DNA of 41,288 bases. Source: Acanthaster planci. Taxonomy: Eukaryota > Echinodermata > Asteroidea > Valvatida > Acanthasteridae. The first letter of the stretch is position 1. Each line of letters opens with the position of its first letter. Of the stretch, positions 36,901 through 41,288 are shown piece by piece. The stretch covers positions 106,222-147,509 of the forward strand of contig NW_019091614.1 of assembly GCF_001949145.1 (NCBI RefSeq), written 5' to 3'. The notes beneath the pieces are model-generated. The model saw only the letters and a program-made list of their open reading frames with translations. It was not told the origin of the DNA and searched no databases. The translations under genes and the position numbers were made by a program.

Positions 36901-36926
36901 AGCAGAATGAAGAGCATCACGCAGAG
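15880..36926 (+). CDS. CADPS: CAPS/CADPS calcium-dependent secretion activator, partial multi-exon gene (15 exons, both ends missing)
   Basis: CAPS proteins bind acidic phospholipids and SNAREs and prime dense-core vesicles for Ca2+-triggered fusion at the plasma membrane. Joining 15 GT-AG exons gives about 602 residues that match animal CAPS from end to end. Window residues 1-79 are the tail of the N-terminal region, about 100-225 cover the C2 domain, about 230-340 the PH domain, and about 400-602 the linker and start of the Munc13-like region. Diagnostic stretches include [71 protein letters not shown] and [11 protein letters not shown]. Codon phases agree at every junction and no exon has an internal stop, so the gene looks intact. 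The N-terminal exons, including the start codon, lie left of the window. The rest of the Munc13-like region and the C-terminus lie to the right. Vertebrates have two paralogues; which one this resembles more was not resolved, and a single invertebrate orthologue is assumed. Confidence 0.96.
15961..17356 (+). other. Intron A-B
   Basis: GT-AG intron of 1396 bp. Only scattered ACATGT units (for example 16365, 16413, 16760) and A/T runs were seen. No element recognised. Confidence 0.8.
17357..17511 (+). CDS. CADPS: CAPS exon B (window residues 28-79)
   Basis: Acceptor tttgtcag, donor gtagaa. The 155 nt begin at [15 protein letters not shown] and run through [20 protein letters not shown] to LQKLK, ending two bases into an Arg codon that exon C completes. 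It matches the conserved CAPS block just before the C2 domain. A longer open frame across 17269-17640 in another phase is a shadow. Confidence 0.95.
17512..18892 (+). other. Intron B-C, carrying a SINE
   Basis: GT-AG intron of 1381 bp. Its main content is the tRNA-derived insertion at 18366-18508. Nothing else recognised. Confidence 0.8.
18366..18508 (-). mobile_element. tRNA-derived SINE-like insertion with 20-bp target-site duplication
   Basis: On the minus strand at about 18394-18467 there is a tRNA-like sequence: A box tggtcaagtgg and perfect B box ggttcgagtcc, T stem gtggg/cccac, and acceptor pairing gctcgg/ccgagt. The anticodon arm (tctgcaccagtaagcaagag) does not fold well, so it is not an intact tRNA. 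The element is flanked by near-identical direct repeats at 18346-18365 and 18509-18528 (gtggagaaactg, then gtgttt against gttgtt, then ggc). A run of eight T on the minus strand (18376-18383) could terminate Pol III transcription. A related fragment lies at 28423-28465. Confidence 0.8.
18893..18986 (+). CDS. CADPS: CAPS exon C (window residues 79-110)
   Basis: Acceptor cccggcag, donor gtacag. The first base completes the split Arg codon and the exon ends in phase 0. It encodes a variable acidic and polar stretch ([14 protein letters not shown]) followed by the conserved [10 protein letters not shown] that leads into the C2 domain. The variable part differs from vertebrates, as expected for this linker. 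Confidence 0.92.
18987..19902 (+). other. Intron C-D, carrying a piggyBac-like element
   Basis: GT-AG intron of 916 bp. Nearly half is the TTAA-flanked insertion at 19255-19678; the remainder is T-rich. Confidence 0.8.
19255..19678. mobile_element. piggyBac-like non-autonomous element flanked by TTAA
   Basis: TTAA at 19255-19258 is followed by ctccttcgcaacgg. The other end is ccattatcaagggg followed by TTAA at 19675-19678. Exact TTAA target duplication plus ends of the form C(T/C)CCTT is the hallmark of piggyBac-superfamily elements. Length is 424 bp including both TTAA. The short open frames inside are not transposase. The inverted ends are short and diverged, so this is a likely but not certain assignment. 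Confidence 0.65.
19903..20024 (+). CDS. CADPS: CAPS exon D, first part of the C2 domain (window residues 111-151)
   Basis: Acceptor gtggccag, donor gtatgc. Encodes [18 protein letters not shown], then [20 protein letters not shown] and KP, ending in phase 2. This is one of the most conserved CAPS segments. CAPS C2 domains lack the full set of Ca2+-binding aspartates of synaptotagmin. In family terms this C2 serves in membrane or protein binding and dimerisation. Confidence 0.96.
20025..20585 (+). other. Intron D-E
   Basis: GT-AG intron of 561 bp. Contains the strong C/G hairpin at 20414-20442 and a partial ACATGTA unit at the acceptor. No element recognised. Confidence 0.8.
20414..20442. repeat. 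Perfect GC-rich 11-bp hairpin
   Basis: gggggtgcagg (20414-20424), loop of seven bases, cctgcaccccc (20432-20442). It lies in intron D-E, about 140 bp upstream of the exon E acceptor. In the pre-mRNA it would form a stable stem-loop. Confidence 0.85.
20586..20697 (+). CDS. CADPS: CAPS exon E, C2 domain middle (window residues 151-188)
   Basis: Acceptor ttacatgtag, donor gtaaag. The first base completes an Ala codon (Thr is usual in vertebrates). It then encodes [20 protein letters not shown] and [17 protein letters not shown], ending in phase 0. Part of an ACATGTA repeat lies directly in the acceptor (ttacatgtag), so the repeat contributes to the splice site. Confidence 0.95.
20955..21340. 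mobile_element. Foldback element with inverted arms of about 145 bp
   Basis: The left arm (about 20955-21100) and right arm (about 21194-21340) are reverse complements at high identity. Both contain ccgaatcacgaggtatagca next to acagtg, and then a copy of gaattcaaat(c/t)gttatgtt. The spacer is about 90 bp. Because of the arms, similar short open frames appear on opposite strands ([10 protein letters not shown] and [10 protein letters not shown]), which are artefacts. The terminal bases and target duplication could not be defined. A MITE-type foldback is the best interpretation. Confidence 0.8.
21330..21620. mobile_element. Diverged copy of the same repeat family as 26510-26915
   Basis: Contains ggtttcctatgggactgttt followed by actgag, also present with small changes at about 26575-26600. 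Further downstream cttcttcctg and agtcagt recur in the same order near 26768-26812. The two blocks are in the same orientation. No clear terminal repeats were seen here, so it may be truncated or fused with the adjacent foldback element. Confidence 0.6.
23275..23411 (+). CDS. CADPS: CAPS exon F, end of C2 and entry to PH domain (window residues 189-234)
   Basis: Acceptor ttttggcag, donor gtgagc. Encodes [18 protein letters not shown], then a variable [11 protein letters not shown] stretch and conserved [17 protein letters not shown]. It ends two bases into a Gly codon. This links the C2 domain to the first strand of the PH domain. Confidence 0.95.
23412..26177 (+). other. Intron F-G
   Basis: GT-AG intron of 2766 bp. 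The block at about 25330-25860 is markedly AT-rich and includes an inverted pair aatattcaaat/atttgaatatt at 25411-25421 and 25434-25444. It ends near cagccctg, a pattern reminiscent of hAT-type MITEs, but no matching left end was found. Other parts hold isolated ACATGT units only. Confidence 0.65.
26178..26244 (+). CDS. CADPS: CAPS exon G, PH domain strands 1-2 (window residues 234-256)
   Basis: Acceptor ctcccag, donor gtagag. The 67-nt exon encodes [18 protein letters not shown] and VLVQ. The Lys/Arg cluster in the first PH loop (K245, K246, K248, K249, R250) fits phosphoinositide contact. The eight residues beginning at the split glycine read GWMYCMGK, whereas vertebrates have GYLWAIGK. The rest is strongly conserved. 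The exon lies between long introns rich in mobile elements. Confidence 0.93.
26510..26915. mobile_element. MITE with perfect 15-bp terminal inverted repeats
   Basis: The left end 26510-26524 (tagggcccatttaca) is the exact reverse complement of the right end 26901-26915 (tgtaaatgggcccta). The outermost TA may be the target duplication, leaving a 13-bp inverted repeat ggGCCCatttaca. Length 406 bp, no transposase open frame. Internal sequence is shared with 21330-21620, so at least two copies of the family lie in this gene. The superfamily cannot be assigned with certainty; a TA target would suit Tc1/mariner-like mobilisation. Confidence 0.8.
27734..27763. repeat. Perfect 10-bp hairpin
   Basis: aattgtgcca (27734-27743), 10-nt loop, tggcacaatt (27754-27763) in intron G-H. 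No flanking transposon ends seen. Confidence 0.75.
28423..28465 (-). mobile_element. Diverged fragment of the tRNA-derived SINE family
   Basis: On the minus strand acaagcaagaagtcatgggt, then ttgaacccc matches the 3' half of the tRNA-like region at 18394-18467 (taagcaagaggtcgtgggtt, then cgagtccc). The A-box half is not recognisable. Two copies with the same odd anticodon-arm sequence argue for a SINE family rather than a tRNA gene. Confidence 0.6.
28851..28959 (+). CDS. CADPS: CAPS exon H, PH domain core (window residues 257-293)
   Basis: Acceptor gtcaacag, donor gtcagc. Encodes [36 protein letters not shown] and the first base of an Asp codon. It matches the PH beta strands of vertebrate CAPS closely. 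The exon opens with GTGAGC directly after the acceptor AG, so its first bases also resemble a 5' splice site. Confidence 0.95.
28960..29488 (+). other. Intron H-I
   Basis: GT-AG intron of 529 bp, AT-rich, with one ACATGTA unit near 29036. No element recognised. Confidence 0.8.
29489..29692 (+). CDS. CADPS: CAPS exon I, end of PH domain and linker (window residues 293-361)
   Basis: Acceptor ttcttcag, donor gtgagg. Encodes [19 protein letters not shown], then [20 protein letters not shown] and [14 protein letters not shown]325 is the invariant Trp of the C-terminal PH helix. The tail, [15 protein letters not shown], is a variable linker that aligns poorly with vertebrates and lacks the vertebrate ISQFY motif. 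It ends one base into a codon. Confidence 0.95.
29693..30819 (+). other. Intron I-J
   Basis: GT-AG intron of 1127 bp. Contains a perfect 10-bp hairpin at 30520-30546 (tatttgacca/tggtcaaata). No exon for the vertebrate ISQFY segment was found. Confidence 0.75.
30520..30546. repeat. Perfect 10-bp hairpin
   Basis: tatttgacca (30520-30529), loop atccttt, tggtcaaata (30537-30546), in intron I-J. Confidence 0.8.
30820..30956 (+). CDS. CADPS: CAPS exon J (window residues 361-406)
   Basis: Acceptor ctccacag, donor gtgagt. Completes an Asp codon and encodes [18 protein letters not shown], then [20 protein letters not shown] and NDSYSCL, phase 0 at the end. The segment after the PH domain is strongly conserved in all CAPS proteins. 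Confidence 0.96.
30957..31611 (+). other. Intron J-K
   Basis: GT-AG intron of 655 bp. Contains a small tandem duplication of gtcattctcagtggtga near 31219-31253. Nothing else recognised. Confidence 0.75.
31612..31799 (+). CDS. CADPS: CAPS exon K (window residues 407-469)
   Basis: Acceptor cacctttcag, donor gtgagg. Encodes [19 protein letters not shown], then [20 protein letters not shown] and [20 protein letters not shown]. Nearly identical to vertebrate CAPS and one of the clearest identifying exons. It ends two bases into the Arg codon of the HGNR motif. Confidence 0.97.
31800..32747 (+). other. Intron K-L
   Basis: GT-AG intron of 948 bp, containing the small foldback element at 32451-32691 shortly before the exon L acceptor. 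Confidence 0.8.
32451..32691. mobile_element. Small foldback MITE, about 241 bp
   Basis: Ends gggataattccag (32451-32463) and ctggaattaccc (32680-32691) are inverted. Further in, 32475-32506 (atttttgtgtccctgttaca, then tctgac) is the imperfect reverse complement of 32635-32669 (gtcagatgtgacaaggacac, then gaaaataaaaat). No coding capacity; the target duplication is not clear. Confidence 0.65.
32748..32849 (+). CDS. CADPS: CAPS exon L (window residues 469-503)
   Basis: Acceptor ttgcgtag (a TAG acceptor), donor gtaccc. Completes Arg and encodes [18 protein letters not shown], then [15 protein letters not shown], ending two bases into an Arg codon. Highly conserved with vertebrates. Confidence 0.96.
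32850..33257 (+). other. Intron L-M
   Basis: GT-AG intron of 408 bp, the shortest in the window. Nothing recognised. Confidence 0.8.
33258..33321 (+). CDS. CADPS: CAPS exon M (window residues 503-524)
   Basis: Acceptor acacaaag, a weak purine-rich site, and donor gtaagg. The 64-nt exon encodes [20 protein letters not shown] and R, identical to the vertebrate sequence as I know it. Phase 0 at the end. Confidence 0.96.
33322..34058 (+). other. Intron M-N
   Basis: GT-AG intron of 737 bp. A short duplicated motif gattggctaag occurs at about 33362 and 33385. Nothing else recognised. Confidence 0.75.
34059..34182 (+). CDS. CADPS: CAPS exon N (window residues 525-566)
   Basis: Acceptor tccttcag, donor gtaaca. 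Encodes [20 protein letters not shown], then [20 protein letters not shown] and E, ending one base into a Glu codon. This is the entry to the helical Munc13-like region. The 2.6-kb intron after it contains a candidate in-frame microexon. Confidence 0.96.
34183..36816 (+). other. Intron N-O
   Basis: GT-AG intron of 2634 bp that contains the candidate 30-nt microexon at 35089-35118. Before exon O there is a TTGATTGAT-rich tract (about 36758-36812). No mobile element recognised. Confidence 0.75.
35089..35118 (+). CDS. CADPS: Candidate 30-nt CAPS cassette microexon (10 residues)
   Basis: Bounded by acceptor tgacctag and donor gtgact. The acceptor follows a pyrimidine-rich run and a good branch-point match (ttctaatga) at about 35075-35083. 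Spliced between exons N and O, its 30 nt keep the phase (1 to 1) and would add roughly [10 protein letters not shown] with no stop. Vertebrate CAPS proteins are variable at this point. Alternative use is inferred, and the exon may also be a chance match. Confidence 0.6.
36817..36926 (+). CDS. CADPS: CAPS exon O (window residues 566-602), last constitutive exon in the window
   Basis: Acceptor gattgaacag, preceded by a TTGATTGAT-rich tract, and donor gttagt. Completes Glu and encodes the variable [12 protein letters not shown], then conserved [20 protein letters not shown] and HHAE, phase 0. The expected continuation (AFAWWSDLM in vertebrates) is not found in the remaining 4.4 kb, so the next constitutive exon lies beyond the window. 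Confidence 0.95.
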
Positions 36927-39324
36927 GTTAGTAAGCAGGGGAGGGAGGGATGACCACTCAGCCAGATCACCAGTAGCTTCAGAGCTGACAATACAACTGA
37001 TTTGATGGCCAGTGCCATTGGTAGTCCCACTGACCCTCTTCCCCTGACCCAACACACACCTGCCCTTCTTGTAGGCAAAGATCCTGGCACCGAACATGGT
37101 GTGAAGGTAGTGGACAAGCCTTTGAAGCTTTAAAAATGTTAAGAATGTGCGAAAAAACATGGAGCCGGTGCCTCCTAGTAGACCGGCGTGGTGTATGGCA
37201 TGGGCAGAGACCATAACGCCATTCAGTGAAATATGTCACCTGAAAATAAGCATCACTATCTAGTTTGCAACATAATTATACAGTGGTTAACAGAGCACTC
37301 ACTGACTGCAATGATCACTAATCTCACGAAAACTATGTGGTCACGTAGTACTTTATTGTCTTTTAATCAGACCCTATTTCTGTCCAAACAAAGCAAAGAT
37401 TTTTTTTGGGGGGGGGAAATAGTATTTGAAGACTGTTCTCTAATGATATGAAAAAAATATTTGTTGCGCTGTGTTGAAGAGTTAAGATTAGACATACAGA
37501 CTTTTTTTTTTGGGTCTGAACTAGACTTGAGTCAATGAATATATAGAAGCATCCTCTTAAGTTTTCCCTGCATGCTTTGGGGCTGATATTTGCATATTAT
37601 GATAATGATGATATTGAATGGTTGTCGACAGCATAATGAAGATGCTTGTCTTGGCCTTCAAAACTGTAGATGCCTAGATGCAAATGAGGGCTGTTAATAT
37701 GCATGACATGCGCATGCTTATAGTGCATATGCATCAGGTGGGCAGGTCATTGGCAGGTCACAGCCTTTACCCCTCCCCTTGCGCAAACCACAAGAGTGTT
37801 TGCATATAAGCTGTCTCCCAAGCATTTGTTGTAGTGTTGTCAGTGGTGCATCCGATGCCACATGTTCCAAAAGCCAGCCCAACACGCCGAGATATGTGTC
37901 TTGAGTCTCTTATTCTTTCCTTGTGCCTCAGTCTTGGTGTCAGATGGGCCTGGCATCTACTCCCAAAGTCGTTCCCACATTCCATTGTCTCCTTCTTCCC
38001 CTATTCCCTGTCTTACCCAACTGGAGAAGCAGGTTTATATCCAACATCATATCACTAAAGAATAATGCAGCAGAGTCAAGTGACGGCTTTTGGTTTTCCA
38101 AGGCCATTGCTGGACTTGTTTATTTTTTTTTTTACTGAGTACACATAATCATCCCTGGTAGATCTGTTGATTTATAACCAAATTTTGGGAATCATGTGAA
38201 ATATATATAACTTCTAAGATTTTGCTTGTAGAGTTATATTCAGTTTCAAAGAATGGTCTGAATAGCTGTGTGAAATTGTTGGAGATGATTGAAGGAGATT
38301 TTGCAATTGTTCTTTCCGCTCTATGCAAAGCCATTATCCTTAAGCATTGAGTATAAACCTGCTTCCATTCCTGCAATACTGACTGTGAGCCATACCCACA
38401 GAGCGTATCACCAGGCTAGCGTTTGTGTTTGACACAAGGAAAAGTCTGAACTCACTCAAATTTTAGTCTGGTTGAAGTGGTTCTCATGAAGTGTAAGGAG
38501 CGAAATGCGTCATATCCCTGCACTTATTTGCCGCAGTGCACAGAGCAGTTCTTTGGCATTGGCTCAGGGTCGGAAATCTCTTGAACCAAATGTTTCCTCT
38601 ACCAGTCTGTCACTGCCTCGTCCTTCTCCCTTGAAAAGTCTCATTGTTTATCCGTTATGCTCTCGTTCCTGCTTGGGAACCTGACCACAGATAAACTTTT
38701 TCCCCCCCCCAAGATTAAGAATAGGTCAACAGTGTTGTTCCGTACGGAAAAAATCTTGGTTTAGAGAAATAGATGCACCACCAAAATGAAAATAAAGTCT
38801 ACTCAGCGCTTTATCTCTGATGACATCAGGTAGATGTTCCTATTTTGTTGTGATTCCTCAGTGTATACTTTCTGGCATTTCTACCTTATTGTCACCAAGT
38901 GACATGTTAGTCCCACAAAGGTTGAAAAAAATCTGTTCCAAGTTATTTGAATATACAGCAAGACATTTTTTATGCAGTTGACTCGTTTATGGTTTTGCAT
39001 TTGATACTTGAAGTGATTTGAGAAAAGCCTTCACAGAAATCAGACTTTGGAAAATTCAAATGCCAGAACACCTGATGGCCCCCCAAAATGTTGATAGGTC
39101 ACCCTGAGCAAGATGAAGCTTATGATACAAATGCCAAGTTTTCATTCATATCAGAAGAATCTGTCTGCATTAACTCTTAAAGTTAGTTTTTATTGGAGGA
39201 AAAGATGACTCTGTGCTGATGATATTAGATTGATCCCTCAACTCGAGAATTAAATTAATTGCCGAATTTTTTTTTAAGCAACTGGTTCATTGTTCCCTGA
39301 ATAGTTTGTTCTCCACGATCTCCG

Positions 39325-39584
39325 GTGTCCTCTCTCCCAGTATCCCTGACAAGTCCTGTTGTCTCAAGCCTTTCCAGTGTCCTCTCTCCCAGTATCCCTG
39401 ACAAGTCCTGTTGTCTCAAGCCTTTCCAGTGTCCTCTCTCCCAGTATCCCTGACAAGTCCTGTTGTCTCAAGCCTTTCCAGTGTCCTCTCTCCCAGTATC
39501 CCTGACAAGTTCTGTTGTCTCAAGCCTTTCCAGTGTCCTCTCTCCCAGTATTCCTGACAAGTCCTGTTGTCTCAAGCCTTTCTT
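39325..39584. repeat. Minisatellite: five tandem copies of a 52-bp unit
   Basis: Units start at 39325, 39377, 39429, 39481 and 39533. Each reads gtgtcctctctcccagtatc, cctgacaagtcctgttgtct, then caagcctttcca, with only a few substitutions (the last unit degenerates at its end). Near-identity suggests recent expansion. Each unit contains cctctctcccag, a good 3' splice-site look-alike. The open frame across it does not survive the 52-bp period as a protein repeat. Confidence 0.97.
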
Positions 39585-39814
39585 CGTGTCTCACTCTCTC
39601 AATCTAGGACATTACCATTGTCCCATCCCTCTGTCTTCAAGCCCCACCCACTCCTTTTCCCACACTTCCCCACCAAGTATTCACGTTTTGGATCCATCAT
39701 TTTTGACCTTCATCTCTTTTTTGTTTTTTTTTCCCTTTTCTAATCCATTTCTCCCCAACCCTTCACCCGTTGGCCATCACCTTTTCCCCCGTTTTGTAAT
39801 GCATTTCGATACAG

Positions 39815-39838
39815 CGCGACAAACACAAAGAGTCTCAG
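39815..39838 (+). CDS. CADPS: Candidate 24-nt CAPS microexon (8 residues, RDKHKESQ)
   Basis: Acceptor cgatacag is preceded by the pyrimidine run ccttttcccccgtttt, and the donor is gtacaa. The 24 nt keep phase 0 and would insert a basic, polar octapeptide between the HHAE end of exon O and the next conserved segment. From memory, some vertebrate CADPS isoforms also carry a short insert at this junction, which supports a real alternative exon but was not verified. A 24-nt open stretch with splice dinucleotides can also arise by chance. Confidence 0.45.
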
Positions 39839-41288
39839 GTACAAAGGACGGTATATGTTTTTTGCTATCCATCTTTTTCTGTTCTTTTTTTTTTTAATTG
39901 ATGTGAGCAGGCTGACTTCACCCGAAATGAAACACTTTGTCTTTTGTGCCTCTAACTCCAGATTCCTGCATCTTATTTAGATTGTTTATTCTGAGACCTT
40001 GGTTGTTGTGTTTTTACCTCACACTATTTAAAAGTATTCCTATGTGTTTAATTGTGTTTGGTTGTTTTTCTTTCCGTCCTACTTTGGTTCCCAGTTTTGT
40101 GTTAATGCTGGTCTCGTTCTTGCTCTTACGCTTTACATGTAAAAAAGTGTCCATTAACCTTAACCAATTGACTGCATGCAATGCTTAAACCTGAGTTATT
40201 AGCTTTTTGAATCTATTCAACATGCCTTTGTTTCTCATCACGCCAACACTCAATTTCAGAAAAGCAAATTCCAGTTCACTTCCAGTTCCTTTTGATTGAC
40301 AAATCCGTAGTTGGTTGCAGTAACCGCAAAGTTGTAATTGAGTTGTGACAAATCACGTTCAGTCAAAGGCCAATCCAGTGTTTATACATTGTCCAGCGGA
40401 GTCACTAGTTACTCATTGAACTGTGACATGGATGTGCTTTGTCGGTGTTCATCGCCAGCTCAGTTGTTGTGATCTGACTTGTGACTGATTCATCTACATG
40501 TATGACCAGTGGTTGACTCGGTCACAACTCTGGTCTTACAGGGCTGCTACTTCTCAAGGACTGAGCTTGAGACTGATGCAGTACGGGTTATTCTTATGCT
40601 TCCAACCCATAAAGGATTCCTCACACAGAAAATAAAAGAAACAACTCAAGTTCTTTCTGTGTCCTGTCCTGACCATAGAATGAAAAATGTTCCTGATCGG
40701 TAAGCTCGTTTCTGGTAAAGGAAATGAAAAATAAAAAAGGATGACTTCCCGAGCTTCAGCTACACCCATTTTCAGTTGCAATAGCCCACTACAAAGTTTG
40801 GAAGGCCTTACTTAGCATAAGCCTCATTGGTGTCTCTTCAAACTGTGAGTAAGATACCACACAGATACACACACAAATAAAAGATGTAATGTACAAAAGC
40901 CAATCCTAGTTGACTGTCTTTGGAATGGTTACACTGAGATGCTCCCTGGCTGAACATCGTCACGTACATCTTCCGTGTGATCCTTTCACCTTCAATGATG
41001 CATTTTTAGACTTCAGAGATTTTACAGGCTGTGTGGTTAGAGTAAACTGTCTAAGCACTGGGGAATGCCCCAGTGTAGTGTGGATAAAAGGTCATCCTGA
41101 CAAACCTGGGGAAGTATCATCTAAGCGATCCAAGCGGTGATTGGCTCTCGGCCAACATCCTTAGCTCTTTCCTGGCTGTGCACCGTTCTCCTTTCCTGAA
41201 TTCCCTCACGTATTTCTGTCCAAATCAATCTGTGCTTTGCCTGGGGTGGGAGGGCACATGAATTGCATCCGAATCTCACCAATTAAAA

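Larger units (their letters stand above)
36927..41288 (+). other. Start of the intron after exon O, runs off the window
   Basis: No constitutive CAPS exon was found in these 4.4 kb. Contents are a minus-strand 111-codon open frame of unknown nature (36882-37214), a 52-bp minisatellite (39325-39584), a long pyrimidine-rich stretch (about 39585-39800), the candidate 24-nt microexon, and an exon-like open segment at 40542-40699 that does not fit CAPS. Confidence 0.7.

Noticed and set aside
38555-38645. Ser/Pro-rich open stretch after an AG (LEPNVSSTSLSLPRPSPLK)
   Set aside because: It looks exon-like, but no donor lies in a suitable place and it resembles no CAPS segment.
39463-39897. 144-codon Ser/Pro-rich open frame
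   Set aside because: It is a reading of the 52-bp minisatellite and the pyrimidine-rich tract; the repeat period is not a multiple of three.

Overview
The window is a piece of an animal nuclear genome. It holds one large, intron-rich gene on the + strand: the middle part of the invertebrate orthologue of CADPS/CAPS (calcium-dependent secretion activator, UNC-31 in worms). CAPS primes dense-core vesicles for Ca2+-triggered exocytosis. Fifteen constitutive coding exons lie between 15880 and 36926. All introns are GT-AG, the codon phases join without a break, and the product is a collinear run of about 602 residues. It covers the end of the N-terminal region, the C2 domain, the PH domain and the start of the Munc13-like (MUN/MHD) region. 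Neither gene end is present. The first exon found corresponds to an internal part of CAPS proteins, and the conserved segment that should follow the last exon is not in the window. Two further in-frame microexons (30 and 24 nt) are proposed.

Organism: the intron sizes, the abundance of the palindromic motif ACATGTAC, the tRNA-derived SINE-like copies, many small DNA-transposon remnants and a decayed non-LTR retrotransposon fit a marine invertebrate. An invertebrate deuterostome such as an echinoderm seems more likely than a mollusc, but the sequence alone does not settle this.

Layout. 1-15879: one very long stretch, probably intron, with no recognised exon. It holds a palindromic element (about 370-1130), a 5'-truncated minus-strand LINE (about 1447-2460), dense ACATGT-type repeats, a TA-flanked foldback element (7708-8680), a Tigger/pogo-like MITE (10493-10689) and a 43-44 bp minisatellite (13983-14200). 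15880-36926: the exon-rich part. Its introns carry a SINE with target-site duplication, a TTAA-flanked piggyBac-like element, several foldback elements and a 406-bp MITE with perfect 15-bp ends. 36927-41288: start of the next intron, with a 52-bp minisatellite and a candidate microexon.

No operons, CRISPR arrays, rRNA genes, intact tRNA genes or evidence of a novel multigene system were seen. The most interesting points are the two candidate microexons, the two minisatellites whose units each contain a 3' splice-site look-alike, and the unusually rich set of small inverted-repeat elements in one neurosecretory gene.
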